A stretch of 15,638 bases of DNA from DAOVDI01 sp965373045 (GTDB lineage Bacteria > Acidobacteriota > Aminicenantia > Aminicenantales > Aminicenantaceae), in the NCBI GenBank assembly GCA_965373045.1, contig CBDVEQ010000039.1:1-15638 (forward strand), written 5' to 3'. The translations under genes were made by a program, and so were the position numbers. The first letter of the stretch is position 1. Every line of letters starts with the position of its first letter. The notes beneath the pieces were generated by a model. The model did no database searches and was not told the origin of the DNA. It worked only from the letters and a program-made list of their open reading frames with translations. Positions 1 through 6,838 of the stretch are shown one piece after another.

Positions 1-1
1 T

Positions 2-130
2 CAGGCCGCTATCAGCAGTATGAATGGCAAAGATATGAAAGGCCGTGATCTTCGAGTCAACGAGGCTCGCGCTCGCACAGAGAACCGCCAGGATAGTGGT
101 GGTGGCGGCTTCGGCGGACGGCGTTACTGA
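2..130 (+). CDS. RRM RNA-binding protein, C-terminal fragment
   Basis: Only the last 42 codons are inside the window, entering in frame at position 2 and ending at TGA 128-130. The visible end reads AAISSMNGKDMKGRDLRVNE, which matches the end of an RNA recognition motif: helix 2, the 'MNGKD-x-x-GR' turn, then the last beta strand 'LRVNEAR'. A short arginine/glycine-rich tail follows (DSGGGGFGGRRY). This arrangement, one RRM plus a Gly-rich tail, is typical of small bacterial cold-shock-type RNA-binding proteins that bind single-stranded RNA in the cytoplasm. The two RNP aromatic motifs would lie upstream of the window and cannot be checked. Family assignment is fairly secure; the exact role is not. 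It looks unrelated to the envelope genes that follow. Confidence 0.8.
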   Translation, partial: QAAISSMNGKDMKGRDLRVNEARARTENRQDSGGGGFGGRRY

Positions 131-136
131 TATAAT
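128..136 (+). promoter_or_regulatory. Putative extended -10 promoter for the membrane protein gene
   Basis: TGATATAAT is a perfect TGn-TATAAT extended -10 element, and its TG belongs to the stop codon of the RRM gene. No good -35 box lies 17 bases upstream, which extended -10 promoters tolerate. Transcription would start near 143 and leave a leader of about 70 bases before the ATG at 215. This rests on sequence match alone. Confidence 0.4.
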
Positions 137-214
137 TCCAACAGATTAAAATCTGATTTCTAAAAACGGAAAAATCAACCAGGGAGAAGTCTGACTTTTC
201 AGGGAATTACTCAT

Positions 215-1303
215 ATGAAAATCGGGAACAGCAAAGTCAAGATTTTCCAGACTCTCGCAGCATTTACTTTTGTCTTTTTTTCGATCGCCGCCGGACATCT
301 TTTTATGGTGATCATCAATCATGTAGACGAAAATGTCTCCCGTGACCTGTATACACAGCCCACGGTTCAGGCAAGATGGTTCGGTGATCAGCCTATAGAC
401 GAAGAGCTGGCCTATCTGCAAAAAGAAGCGGAAAATCAGAATAACTCTCAGGAAGCGGCTGTCTATCAAAAGGCTCTGGAAGAGTTTAAGGAAAAAGGAA
501 GCGTCACATTTTATATGCTCCCTGTGTCACGGTTTCTACTGGCCATAATAGGGGCTATGATCCTGGCCGCTCTAATCCTGCTGGTCCTGTCAAAACACGC
601 AAAAAGCGACGTCACCCAGACGATTATTGGTATATTTGCCGGCCTGCTGCTCTGGACCGGAGGCGTTGAGTATGGGCTGATGACTGCCTCTCGAACGCTT
701 GGGCTGGCAAAATCTCTGAAGATCTTTCAAGGAAATCTGATCGGGGGTTACGGTGAGTACATCCTTCTTAAGTTCTCCTGGGGTTTTCTGCTGGTAGTAA
801 TTTTTTATCTTTTGTTTCATGAAGGTGTGCGCTGTAATCTCTTTTTCTTTTTCAGGCGCAATTTTCATCTGATGAAAGGACCGATCGCTTCCGGGCGAAT
901 AGACAATTATGCTCCACGCACAGCGTTTCTTTATGCAACGGTCATGTGGTTTTTCTACGTACTGCTGCTCCTTGCGTATGACGGCCGTATTTTTGGAGTG
1001 TACAGCTGGTTCACCTATTCGGTCTTTTTCCTGTCTTTTGCGTTTACAGGTTATCTTGTGCTAAGGCTGGTGACTCAACCGTCTATGGGAAAGGCCCTTA
1101 GATATTCCATCCCTGCGACGATGGTGCTGTGGAACGATGTCGAGATCATGGCAAAATGGCATTATTTCAAGGAACCATGGCTGATTTTAAAACCTCTCAA
1201 TGCCGCTATCTTTTTTGGCGGGCTTATTTTTGGAACCATCCTTGTTGTGAGATGGATTCGCAGAAGCCGGCTAGAAACGGTGAAAGAAGAAAGCCAGAAA
1301 TAA
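215..1303 (+). CDS. Polytopic inner-membrane protein of unknown function
   Basis: This 362-residue protein is not one I recognise. Hydrophobic stretches suggest about seven or eight membrane helices: roughly residues 13-35, 104-126, 136-158, 184-201, 237-255, 262-286, possibly 295-312, and 326-347. Between the first two lies a polar loop (about 36-103) with an acidic, helix-forming part (EELAYLQKEAENQNN), probably periplasmic because a short basic N-terminus (MKIGNSKVK) precedes helix 1. A basic segment (FFRRNFHLMKG, about 211-221) follows helix 4, and the C-terminus is basic then charged (RWIRRSRLETVKEE), which fits the cytoplasm. No transporter or enzyme signature was seen. The ATG at 215 has a weak AGGGA about ten bases upstream. 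It appears monocistronic: a palindromic repeat and a separate promoter follow it. Confidence is high that it is a real gene and low on role. Confidence 0.85.
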   Translation: MKIGNSKVKIFQTLAAFTFVFFSIAAGHLFMVIINHVDENVSRDLYTQPTVQARWFGDQPIDEELAYLQKEAENQNNSQEAAVYQKALEEFKEKGSVTFYMLPVSRFLLAIIGAMILAALILLVLSKHAKSDVTQTIIGIFAGLLLWTGGVEYGLMTASRTLGLAKSLKIFQGNLIGGYGEYILLKFSWGFLLVVIFYLLFHEGVRCNLFFFFRRNFHLMKGPIASGRIDNYAPRTAFLYATVMWFFYVLLLLAYDGRIFGVYSWFTYSVFFLSFAFTGYLVLRLVTQPSMGKALRYSIPATMVLWNDVEIMAKWHYFKEPWLILKPLNAAIFFGGLIFGTILVVRWIRRSRLETVKEESQK

Positions 1304-1343
1304 GAGAAGAGGCCAAGGGCCAAAGGCCAATGCAAAAGAGGCC

Positions 1344-1363
1344 CAAAGCTTAAAGCAGCTTTG
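1344..1363. terminator. Small hairpin after the membrane protein gene, possible weak terminator
   Basis: CAAAGCT and AGCTTTG form a perfect 7-bp stem around a 6-base loop, 41 bases past the stop at 1303. The sequence after it is T-rich (TCATTTAATTT) but has no continuous T-run, so it may be a weak terminator or only a structural relic. Confidence 0.3.
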
Positions 1364-1382
1364 CCCAAAGTCATTTAATTTA

Positions 1383-1451
1383 CGTCATTCCCGTGAAAAC
1401 GGGAATCCAGTATAAATTGTATTCTGGATTCCCACTTCCGTGGGAATGACG
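1383..1451. repeat. dRS3-like double palindrome (ATTCCC-N8-GGGAAT twice)
   Basis: Two 20-bp units of the form ATTCCC-N8-GGGAAT lie at 1387-1406 and 1428-1447. Each folds on its own into an 8-bp stem with a 4-base loop (GAAA and TTCC). The two units are also mirror images: CGTCATTCCC at 1383-1392 pairs with 1442-1451, and GGGAATCCAG at 1401-1410 pairs with 1424-1433. The 69-bp block can therefore fold as one long hairpin or as two small ones. The unit formula is that of the Neisseria dRS3 repeat. Similar GTCATTCCC...GGGAATCC repeats are scattered in many genomes. A related copy lies at 14316-14343. Confidence 0.8.
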
Positions 1452-1473
1452 AGACAAACGAGAGTAACGCTCT

Positions 1474-1498
1474 TTTATGTAAAAAGTGTTTACATAAA
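1474..1498. promoter_or_regulatory. Perfect 10-bp dyad, candidate activator binding site
   Basis: TTTATGTAAA at 1474-1483 and TTTACATAAA at 1489-1498 are exact reverse complements around a 5-base centre (AAGTG). The dyad ends 67 bases before the sigma-54-type element at 1566-1581, which puts it about 95-120 bases before the predicted start site. That is the usual range for binding sites of sigma-54 activators, but binding is inferred. Confidence 0.5.
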
Positions 1499-1565
1499 TT
1501 AACTTGATAATGTTTCTTCTTCCAGGTTTGTCAGGTCAGAGGGGGAAAACTGGAAAAATCCTTTT

Positions 1566-1581
1566 TGGTATGGAAATTGCA
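1566..1581 (+). promoter_or_regulatory. Sigma-54-type (-24/-12) promoter for the VWFA-like gene
   Basis: TGGTATGGAAATTGCA matches the sigma-54 consensus TGGCACG-N4-TTGCA with the invariant GG and GC at the correct spacing; differences are C4 to T and C6 to T. Transcription would start near 1593, about 70 bases before the ATG at 1663. It is nearly identical to the element at 13426-13441 in front of the receptor gene: the two 16-mers differ at one base. Confidence 0.6.
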
Positions 1582-1651
1582 ACCAATTTGGTACTATAGG
1601 ATTTGCAGGAAGAAACAGAGGTGTGGTTCCATCCTGTGGGCATCATAAGTT

Positions 1652-1658
1652 GGAGGAG
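1652..1658 (+). promoter_or_regulatory. Ribosome binding site that fixes the start at 1663
   Basis: GGAGGAG lies six bases (counted from GGAGG) before ATG 1663. A longer reading from TTG at 1603 would add 20 residues that put the signal peptide internally and has no comparable site, so the ATG at 1663 is chosen. Confidence 0.8.
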
Positions 1659-1662
1659 AACA

Positions 1663-2907
1663 ATGAAAAAAAGCCATTTAATGACTATATTGGCCATACT
1701 GGCTGTATTCATTATTTTTGGATATTCTCAGGAATCCAGTGATCCGCAGCAGTCAATAGTTATCAATGTTGAAGTACCGGTGCGCGTATTCAAAGACGGA
1801 TCTTTTATTAACAATCTGACCATCAAGGATTTTGAGATCTATGAGAATGACGAACTTCAAAAGATCGAAGCCGTATACCTTGTGAATAAGAGAGCCATTG
1901 AGCGCAGCGAGGAGAACAGAAGGTTCACGCCTGAAACGAACCGGAATTTCTATTTCTTTTTTGAGATTATAAACTATACTCCAAAACTAGGCCGGGCCGT
2001 TGAGTACTTTGTCGACAACATTCTTTTTCCCGGGGATGATCTGACAATAGTCACGCCGATGAAGACCTATCAACTAAGAAGCAAAGCCCTTGAGGTAAAA
2101 TCGCGTGATGAGATCGTCAATCAGTTAAAAGGCCTTCTGAGAAAGGATGCCTTGATTGGAAGTTCCGAGTACAGGCATGTTATTTTTGAGATGGAAAATA
2201 TTGTAAAATCCTTGACCGCTGAAGTTGAACAGGTGGAACTGCAAAGAGTTCAGATGGATGGCCAGGGATTGACGGAAGACCCGAACAGATTTTCTATCGG
2301 AGAGAGGCTTCTTAAGTATTATGACTTGCAGAACCAGCTTGAAAGGTTGAGACGGCTCGAACAGGATACGCTCCTTGGTTTCGCGGATTTTCTCAAGGAC
2401 AAAGAAGGGCAGAAATACGTATATTTATTTTATCAAAGGGAATTTATTCCGAAAATCGAGGTTAAGACCTTACAGTATTTTGAGAGCCAGTACCAGGAAA
2501 GGCCCAACATTATGGCAGCTATGTCTGACATCTTCAATTTATATCGCCGGGACATCAGCTTTGATGTTGACCTTGTTAAAAAGCGTTATGCGGATTCATC
2601 CATTGCTGTCCATTTTTTATTTATTTCCAGCCCAAAGGAACAAATATATGGTATAAGATACCAGGAACACTCTGAAGATATTTTTTCAGCGTTCCAGGAA
2701 ATAGCCCGGGCAACGGGCGGGTATGTTGAAAGCTCTGCCAATCCCGAGTATCTATTCAGCAGGGCAGTGACATCGTCGGAGAATTATTACCTTCTTTATT
2801 ACACACCCAAAAATTATAAGCCGGACGGCAAGTTCAAAGATATACGGATCAAGGTTAAGAACAAAAGCTTTCGTGTAATGCACAGGCTGGGCTATTTCGC
2901 CAACTAA
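1663..2907 (+). CDS. Secreted VWFA-related protein, acidobacterial type
   Basis: A 414-residue protein with a signal peptide (about 1-23, charged MKKSH then a hydrophobic core, ending YSQ). Residues 33-75 carry the entry motif of the acidobacterial VWFA-related family (TIGR03436 type): VEVPVRVFKDG, then LTIKDFEIYEND. A Rossmann-like VWA region follows (about 94-375), ending in the shared tail YYLLYYTPKNYKPDGKF...HRLGYF. The classical metal site DxSxS after the first VWA strand is absent: FFFEIINYTP stands there (98-107). A predicted helical insert rich in Glu, Gln and Leu lies at about 175-240. The paralogue at 14357-15574 matches along the full length. The product is probably periplasmic or surface-exposed and may mediate protein contacts; its partner is unknown. 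It has its own sigma-54-type promoter and ends 45 bases from the convergent operon, with no clear terminator between them. Confidence 0.88.
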   Translation: MKKSHLMTILAILAVFIIFGYSQESSDPQQSIVINVEVPVRVFKDGSFINNLTIKDFEIYENDELQKIEAVYLVNKRAIERSEENRRFTPETNRNFYFFFEIINYTPKLGRAVEYFVDNILFPGDDLTIVTPMKTYQLRSKALEVKSRDEIVNQLKGLLRKDALIGSSEYRHVIFEMENIVKSLTAEVEQVELQRVQMDGQGLTEDPNRFSIGERLLKYYDLQNQLERLRRLEQDTLLGFADFLKDKEGQKYVYLFYQREFIPKIEVKTLQYFESQYQERPNIMAAMSDIFNLYRRDISFDVDLVKKRYADSSIAVHFLFISSPKEQIYGIRYQEHSEDIFSAFQEIARATGGYVESSANPEYLFSRAVTSSENYYLLYYTPKNYKPDGKFKDIRIKVKNKSFRVMHRLGYFAN

Positions 2908-2952
2908 TCGCTAGAAAGATAAGCACTCGAATCCTTGAATCCTCGACCCCTC

Positions 2953-3801
2953 TTATTGTTTTATTGCCAATTGAACATCCGCCCAGAACGAATACTTTTT
3001 GGGGCTTCTCTTCCTCATCGATGACATAGTAGTCCTACTCTCTCTGCCTCCGAGTCTTTCATCTTTAAGACCGCCGGCTTTGGTGGCAGTTGTCCTTATG
3101 GTCTGGTCTCCCATCTGTTTCATTCTCGCTTCTTTCATCGCTTTTGTCATACCTCCCCATTCAAAGCCGATCTTAATTGTTTTTCCGGGCTCTGTTCCTA
3201 TCCCTGTAGCCAGTTCTGTTTTTTTCTCGAGAGGAATGGCGAATTCATAAACGACTGTATCTTGCTTTTTTGCAAATCTGAATAAAGCTCTTTTGATCTC
3301 AACACTTTCTTCAACCGGGGAAGACGACTTTTTCTTTTTGTTGATGATCGTATAGTTCTGGATATAGTAATAAGGAGTATTTTTAATCTGGCTTTTTCTT
3401 TCTTCAGGAAGCGGTCCCTGCTGCTGTTCAATTAATGCTATGAACTGCTCGGCAGAAATACGTTTATTTGAGAATATAATACCACTATCTTTTTTCTTTT
3501 TTCCTTGGGTATTGAAATAGATCGTCATACCCGAGGCGCTTATCGAGGTTAGATACTTTGGATCTTTAAAGATAAAAAGAACATAAAGGTATCCGGAATC
3601 ATTTCTGAATGCACAATCAACTTTTACTTTTTTCTCAAAACTCAAAGTATGTTCTGCCCAGTCTTCGGTGGAACCATCAATATTAAGAGGTACACCGGCC
3701 CAAATGCTGTTAATTACTTTGCTTTTTGCCGATGCCATAAAAGTGATGCTCAGCATCAAAACCAAAATAAGGAATATTTTGTAATGTACATTTTTTTTCA
3801 T
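2953..3801 (-). CDS. Secreted protein with CBM9/DOMON-like domain
   Basis: A 282-residue protein. The signal peptide covers about 1-26 (MKKNVHYK, hydrophobic core, ending MASA). Residues 31-80 resemble the start of CBM9-like sugar-binding domains: NIDGSTEDWAE followed by strands around VKVDCAFRND and YLYVLFIFKD. The later segments VVYEFAIPLEK (183-193) and TIKIGFEWGG (208-217) fit the remaining beta-sandwich strands. A strongly basic, low-complexity stretch (about 218-269, rich in Lys, Arg, Met and Thr) interrupts the fold before a last strand (YSFWADVQLAI). The ATG at 3801 is preferred over the GTG just before it, because AAAGGAG then sits five bases upstream. This is the last gene of the minus-strand operon, 19 bases after the GWxTD/TPR gene. 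The ligand is unknown; a glycan is plausible from family only. Confidence 0.75.
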   Translation of the reverse strand: MKKNVHYKIFLILVLMLSITFMASAKSKVINSIWAGVPLNIDGSTEDWAEHTLSFEKKVKVDCAFRNDSGYLYVLFIFKDPKYLTSISASGMTIYFNTQGKKKKDSGIIFSNKRISAEQFIALIEQQQGPLPEERKSQIKNTPYYYIQNYTIINKKKKSSSPVEESVEIKRALFRFAKKQDTVVYEFAIPLEKKTELATGIGTEPGKTIKIGFEWGGMTKAMKEARMKQMGDQTIRTTATKAGGLKDERLGGRESRTTMSSMRKRSPKKYSFWADVQLAIKQ

Positions 3802-3820
3802 CACATCTCCTTTCTTTTAT

Positions 3821-5896
3821 CTATTTTTTTTCGAGTTCCTCGACCATCTTTTTGATATCAGGCTGGCTGGAATTCATGTTCAGGGATGCTTTAAGCGCAC
3901 TCAAAGCCATTTCCTTTTCTCCAGTTTTCGTGTAGCAGAAACCCAGAGAATTGAGAAGCCTGATATCGCTGTTATAAACCTTGTTGCCTTCATTAAAGTT
4001 TTTTATAGCTTCAGAGTAGTCCTCCATCCCCATGTAAGCTTTTCCCTTTAACAAGTAATAATCGAATTTGAATTTTTCATCATTTAACAGGTTTTCGGTC
4101 AATTCCAGGGTCTTTTCATTTTTATTGATCTTGAACAAAAAATGAGCATATTCTATAAGTCCCTTTTTGTAATCAGGATTGAGCCCATAAGCTTTTTCAT
4201 AACTAGCTTCAGCCTTTTTAAATTCTTTTACGTTTTCATACTGATGAGCCATCATGTAGAAATACATGTAACTCTTGGACAGCGAAAAAGCCTTTGAGTG
4301 TGTTATAGGATGGGCGATGGCTTGTTGCGTCGAAATAATGAAATTACCAGTTGTCTCATCAATTGTCACACCTTTTTCATCTAAGAGGCTTAATGTCATC
4401 AAATAATAATCCGGAGGCAGTTCTCCTCCTGAAATACTATCCGATACAGATATGTTCTTCCTGAAGAAAAACTTATTTAATCTCAGGTCAAAAGATTTCA
4501 GCGCCGGATTTTCGGGCTTGAGGCCTTTTATCGCGACTTTTACCTTTCCTGTATCCCAGAGTTTTTGGCTCAGATTCGAAAGAACAAAAATGAATGAGAT
4601 ATCTTCTGACGCTGAAAAATTGTTTTTAGGATCAATAACCAATTTCTCATTCAAGATCTTAAAGGGGATATGCAGGTCTTGTCTGTAGGATTGTAACTTG
4701 TAGCCTATTACCGGGCTTAAAATACGGGGAGAGTCCGAGTCCTCAGGGATTGTAATATTTCTTTCATATATGCCAAACTCCTTGCCTACAGAATTCTGGA
4801 GCAGGATGATCAGTTTGTATTTACCGGCAATAACAGGCAGGGAATCCTCAAAAGCGATTCCATTTCTTCTTATTTTATCTGTGTCTTCAGGAGGAATATA
4901 AATGGGAAAATTTCTTGTGTACTGGAAAATAATACGTTTTTCAACCCTCAGACTTACTGTAAGATTAAAGTTGCAAAAATACTGATCTTTCGGCTCATAA
5001 TAATCGATGGATATTTTTTTAGGCGCGATAGAAAAATGCAGGAAATTTATCCCCATGAGAGGATCCTTTATTAGAGATATCTGAGTAGTATTTTCGATAT
5101 AATTTTCCATGTATTCCGTGGTGACCATTCCTTTATAATCGAGAAAATGGGTCGCATAGCTTGGATTGATATTGCTTTTTCTCGATTGGATGATTTCGGC
5201 CATCATGACAGTATTTTGTGTAGAAGGTGAATAATTGTAGGGGATATCACCAGGAATAATGGATAGACAAACAAGGGCTAAAGTTGGAGCAATTTCTCTA
5301 ATCCTTTGATACATCTCATAATATTGTTCAAAGCCAAAACCCTTGGAATGAACCATCAATCTTCCCGGGCCATCATTAAGAGGATCATACAGCTTGAATT
5401 CTCCTGTGCCGCCTCTTTGATAAAAAACTAATCCAAAGTGAGGAGGTAGTCCTGACCCCTGTTTCCCATAATAATACCAGACTTCGCAGGGGTATATTCC
5501 AAGAGTTCCGTAAAACCTTTCTGTACTCACAGGATCGCCGAGGATGATATAAAACATCCCCCTATCCGTCTTCCATCCTGCCCGTACAGTATCACGGCTT
5601 AAAACATCATTAGCGTGCTCAAAACGCTTGATATGCTCCTCCTTGAATTCATTTTGAGGAGTGCCTGGAGTCGGGTCCCGCTGTCTCCAGAATGTTATTA
5701 TAAAGCTGTCTCTGTCTCTATCCGTAGTCAACTGTAGAAGAACGTCTTTTTCCTCAGAAAGCATGATGTAGTGGGTAAGATCCAGAAACTCCCTGTATTT
5801 GTAGGGAAGGTCCTTTACTTTGATCTTCTCAGCGGAAAAAACAAGCAAAGCCGCTGTCAGAAAAAGCAGAATATATATGGATGCCTTTTTTCTCAT
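3821..5896 (-). CDS. GWxTD-domain protein with C-terminal TPRs
   Basis: A 691-residue exported protein with a signal peptide (about 1-22, MRKKASIY then hydrophobic, ending FSA). The GWxTD domain covers about 28-180: YIMLSEEKDVLLQL, FWRQRDPTPGTPQNEF (69-84), the signature GWKTDRGMFYIILGDP (107-122), and WYYYGKQGSG. The middle (about 200-525) is beta-rich and unrecognised. At least three TPR-like repeats close the protein (about 543-577, 611-644, 645-678). The GWxTD domain, defined by that motif (TIGR04514), has no established biochemical role. The TPRs suggest a scaffold that holds other envelope proteins. The gene lies 21 bases after the shorter GWxTD gene, whose GWKTD motif falls at the same residue numbers (107-111). 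AAAGGA precedes the ATG at normal distance. Confidence 0.9.
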   Translation of the reverse strand: MRKKASIYILLFLTAALLVFSAEKIKVKDLPYKYREFLDLTHYIMLSEEKDVLLQLTTDRDRDSFIITFWRQRDPTPGTPQNEFKEEHIKRFEHANDVLSRDTVRAGWKTDRGMFYIILGDPVSTERFYGTLGIYPCEVWYYYGKQGSGLPPHFGLVFYQRGGTGEFKLYDPLNDGPGRLMVHSKGFGFEQYYEMYQRIREIAPTLALVCLSIIPGDIPYNYSPSTQNTVMMAEIIQSRKSNINPSYATHFLDYKGMVTTEYMENYIENTTQISLIKDPLMGINFLHFSIAPKKISIDYYEPKDQYFCNFNLTVSLRVEKRIIFQYTRNFPIYIPPEDTDKIRRNGIAFEDSLPVIAGKYKLIILLQNSVGKEFGIYERNITIPEDSDSPRILSPVIGYKLQSYRQDLHIPFKILNEKLVIDPKNNFSASEDISFIFVLSNLSQKLWDTGKVKVAIKGLKPENPALKSFDLRLNKFFFRKNISVSDSISGGELPPDYYLMTLSLLDEKGVTIDETTGNFIISTQQAIAHPITHSKAFSLSKSYMYFYMMAHQYENVKEFKKAEASYEKAYGLNPDYKKGLIEYAHFLFKINKNEKTLELTENLLNDEKFKFDYYLLKGKAYMGMEDYSEAIKNFNEGNKVYNSDIRLLNSLGFCYTKTGEKEMALSALKASLNMNSSQPDIKKMVEELEKK

Positions 5897-5917
5897 TTTT
5901 AAGTCCTTTTTACCCGG

Positions 5918-6838
5918 TCACAGGTTTTTGATCTTAAATATTTTTCTTGTCTTGCCGATATCCAGTTCTCCGATTATAACCACATCGACATAATATTTCC
6001 CAGGTACTAGATCGTAAGGAAAGAAAAATTCAATTATTTTAAGTTCGACCACTTCCTCTTCAGGTTTTGCAAAAGTCCTGGTCTCTTGGAATCTATCTTT
6101 CCTTGTGCCTTTCTGTTCGTAAACAAAGATCTTGAATTCAAAATCGGCCTTGAGAATGCCGTCTTCATCTTTAAATATTAGAGATTTTGCAGGAATTGAG
6201 ACAACAAACTCTTTTTTCTCTTTATCATACTCCAGATCAAAGTCAACGATTTTTTTGGCTTCAAATTCGTCCGGGGAAACAAACCCGAATTTTGCCAGTT
6301 CAATCGCGTCAAAAAGATTTCCATAGATCCCGGAATAAGGGTCCAGGGTGTAATGACCGATATTATTCTTGTCAAGGAATTTCACGGCAAATCCGTATCT
6401 GTAATAGACCCACCATAGGATAGGGCCCCTGACATCGGCCAGACCATGGGTGTAGATCTCATCGATCTTATCCGGAAAGCCAAGATAGATATAAATTCTT
6501 CCCCTGTCCGTTTTCCATCCCGGAGGCCCTTCTCTGAAGCGTTGATTTGCATAGTCTATTCTCTGGTAAAATTCAGACTTGAATTCATTTTCTTCTGTAT
6601 CCAGGTCAGGATCTCTCTTTTCCCAAAATTCTTTTATAAATTCTTTTCTTGACTCTGCATCAGGAAGGTGGCGGAAAATAGTTTTTTCTGGATTAGTCAT
6701 GATAAGGCGGGCATATTCATAAAATTCCTCACTTTCCGGGTCGAGCGCTATCTTTCTCGAAGCAATACAGTTCATCATTCCCAAAGCAAGCACACCAAGG
6801 ATAAATAAATAACAGTATATCAGTATTTTTCGTTGCAT
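5918..6838 (-). CDS. GWxTD-domain protein, short form, possible lipoprotein
   Basis: A 306-residue protein. The N-terminal hydrophobic segment (about 4-23) ends in GMMNCIAS. Cys24 could be a lipidation site, but Asn at -1 does not fit the usual lipobox, so cleavage by signal peptidase I or an uncleaved anchor is also possible. The GWxTD domain covers about 36-180: FYEYARLIMTNPE, FWEKRDPDLDTEENEF (71-86), and GWKTDRGRIYIYLGFPDKI (107-125). The rest (about 195-306) is a beta-rich domain with alternating strands such as ADFEFKIFVYE and KYYVDVVIIGEL, without TPRs. It is a shorter relative of the next gene and probably arose by duplication. Its start overlaps the end of the sulfatase-like gene by 19 bases, and a GGAGG lies inside that gene's end, so translation is probably coupled. 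Function is unknown. Confidence 0.9.
   Translation of the reverse strand: MQRKILIYCYLFILGVLALGMMNCIASRKIALDPESEEFYEYARLIMTNPEKTIFRHLPDAESRKEFIKEFWEKRDPDLDTEENEFKSEFYQRIDYANQRFREGPPGWKTDRGRIYIYLGFPDKIDEIYTHGLADVRGPILWWVYYRYGFAVKFLDKNNIGHYTLDPYSGIYGNLFDAIELAKFGFVSPDEFEAKKIVDFDLEYDKEKKEFVVSIPAKSLIFKDEDGILKADFEFKIFVYEQKGTRKDRFQETRTFAKPEEEVVELKIIEFFFPYDLVPGKYYVDVVIIGELDIGKTRKIFKIKNL

Larger units (their letters stand above)
1304..1662. other. 359-base gap rich in repeats and regulatory sites
   Basis: No credible gene lies here. In order it holds: a GGCCAA-rich degenerate repeat (1311-1330); a small hairpin (1344-1363); a 69-bp palindrome of the ATTCCC-N8-GGGAAT type (1383-1451); a perfect 10-bp dyad (1474-1498); a sigma-54-type promoter (1566-1581); a short 5+1+5 dyad ACCAA-T-TTGGT over the predicted start site (1582-1592); and a strong ribosome binding site (1652-1658). 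Confidence 0.7.

Noticed and set aside
137..170. Terminator-like hairpin (CAGAT-TAAA-ATCTG) after the RRM gene.
   Set aside because: The stem is only five AT-rich pairs and no T-run follows.
1603..1662. N-terminal extension of the left VWFA-like protein from TTG 1603.
   Set aside because: The extension lacks a good ribosome binding site and would bury the signal peptide; GGAGGAG fits the ATG at 1663.
2908..2952. Bidirectional terminator between the left VWFA-like gene and the operon end.
   Set aside because: Only short direct repeats (GAATCCTT, GAATCCTC) are seen; there is no stable hairpin.
3802..3804. GTG as the start of the CBM9-like gene.
   Set aside because: It lies only two bases from GGAG; the adjacent ATG at 3801 has proper spacing.
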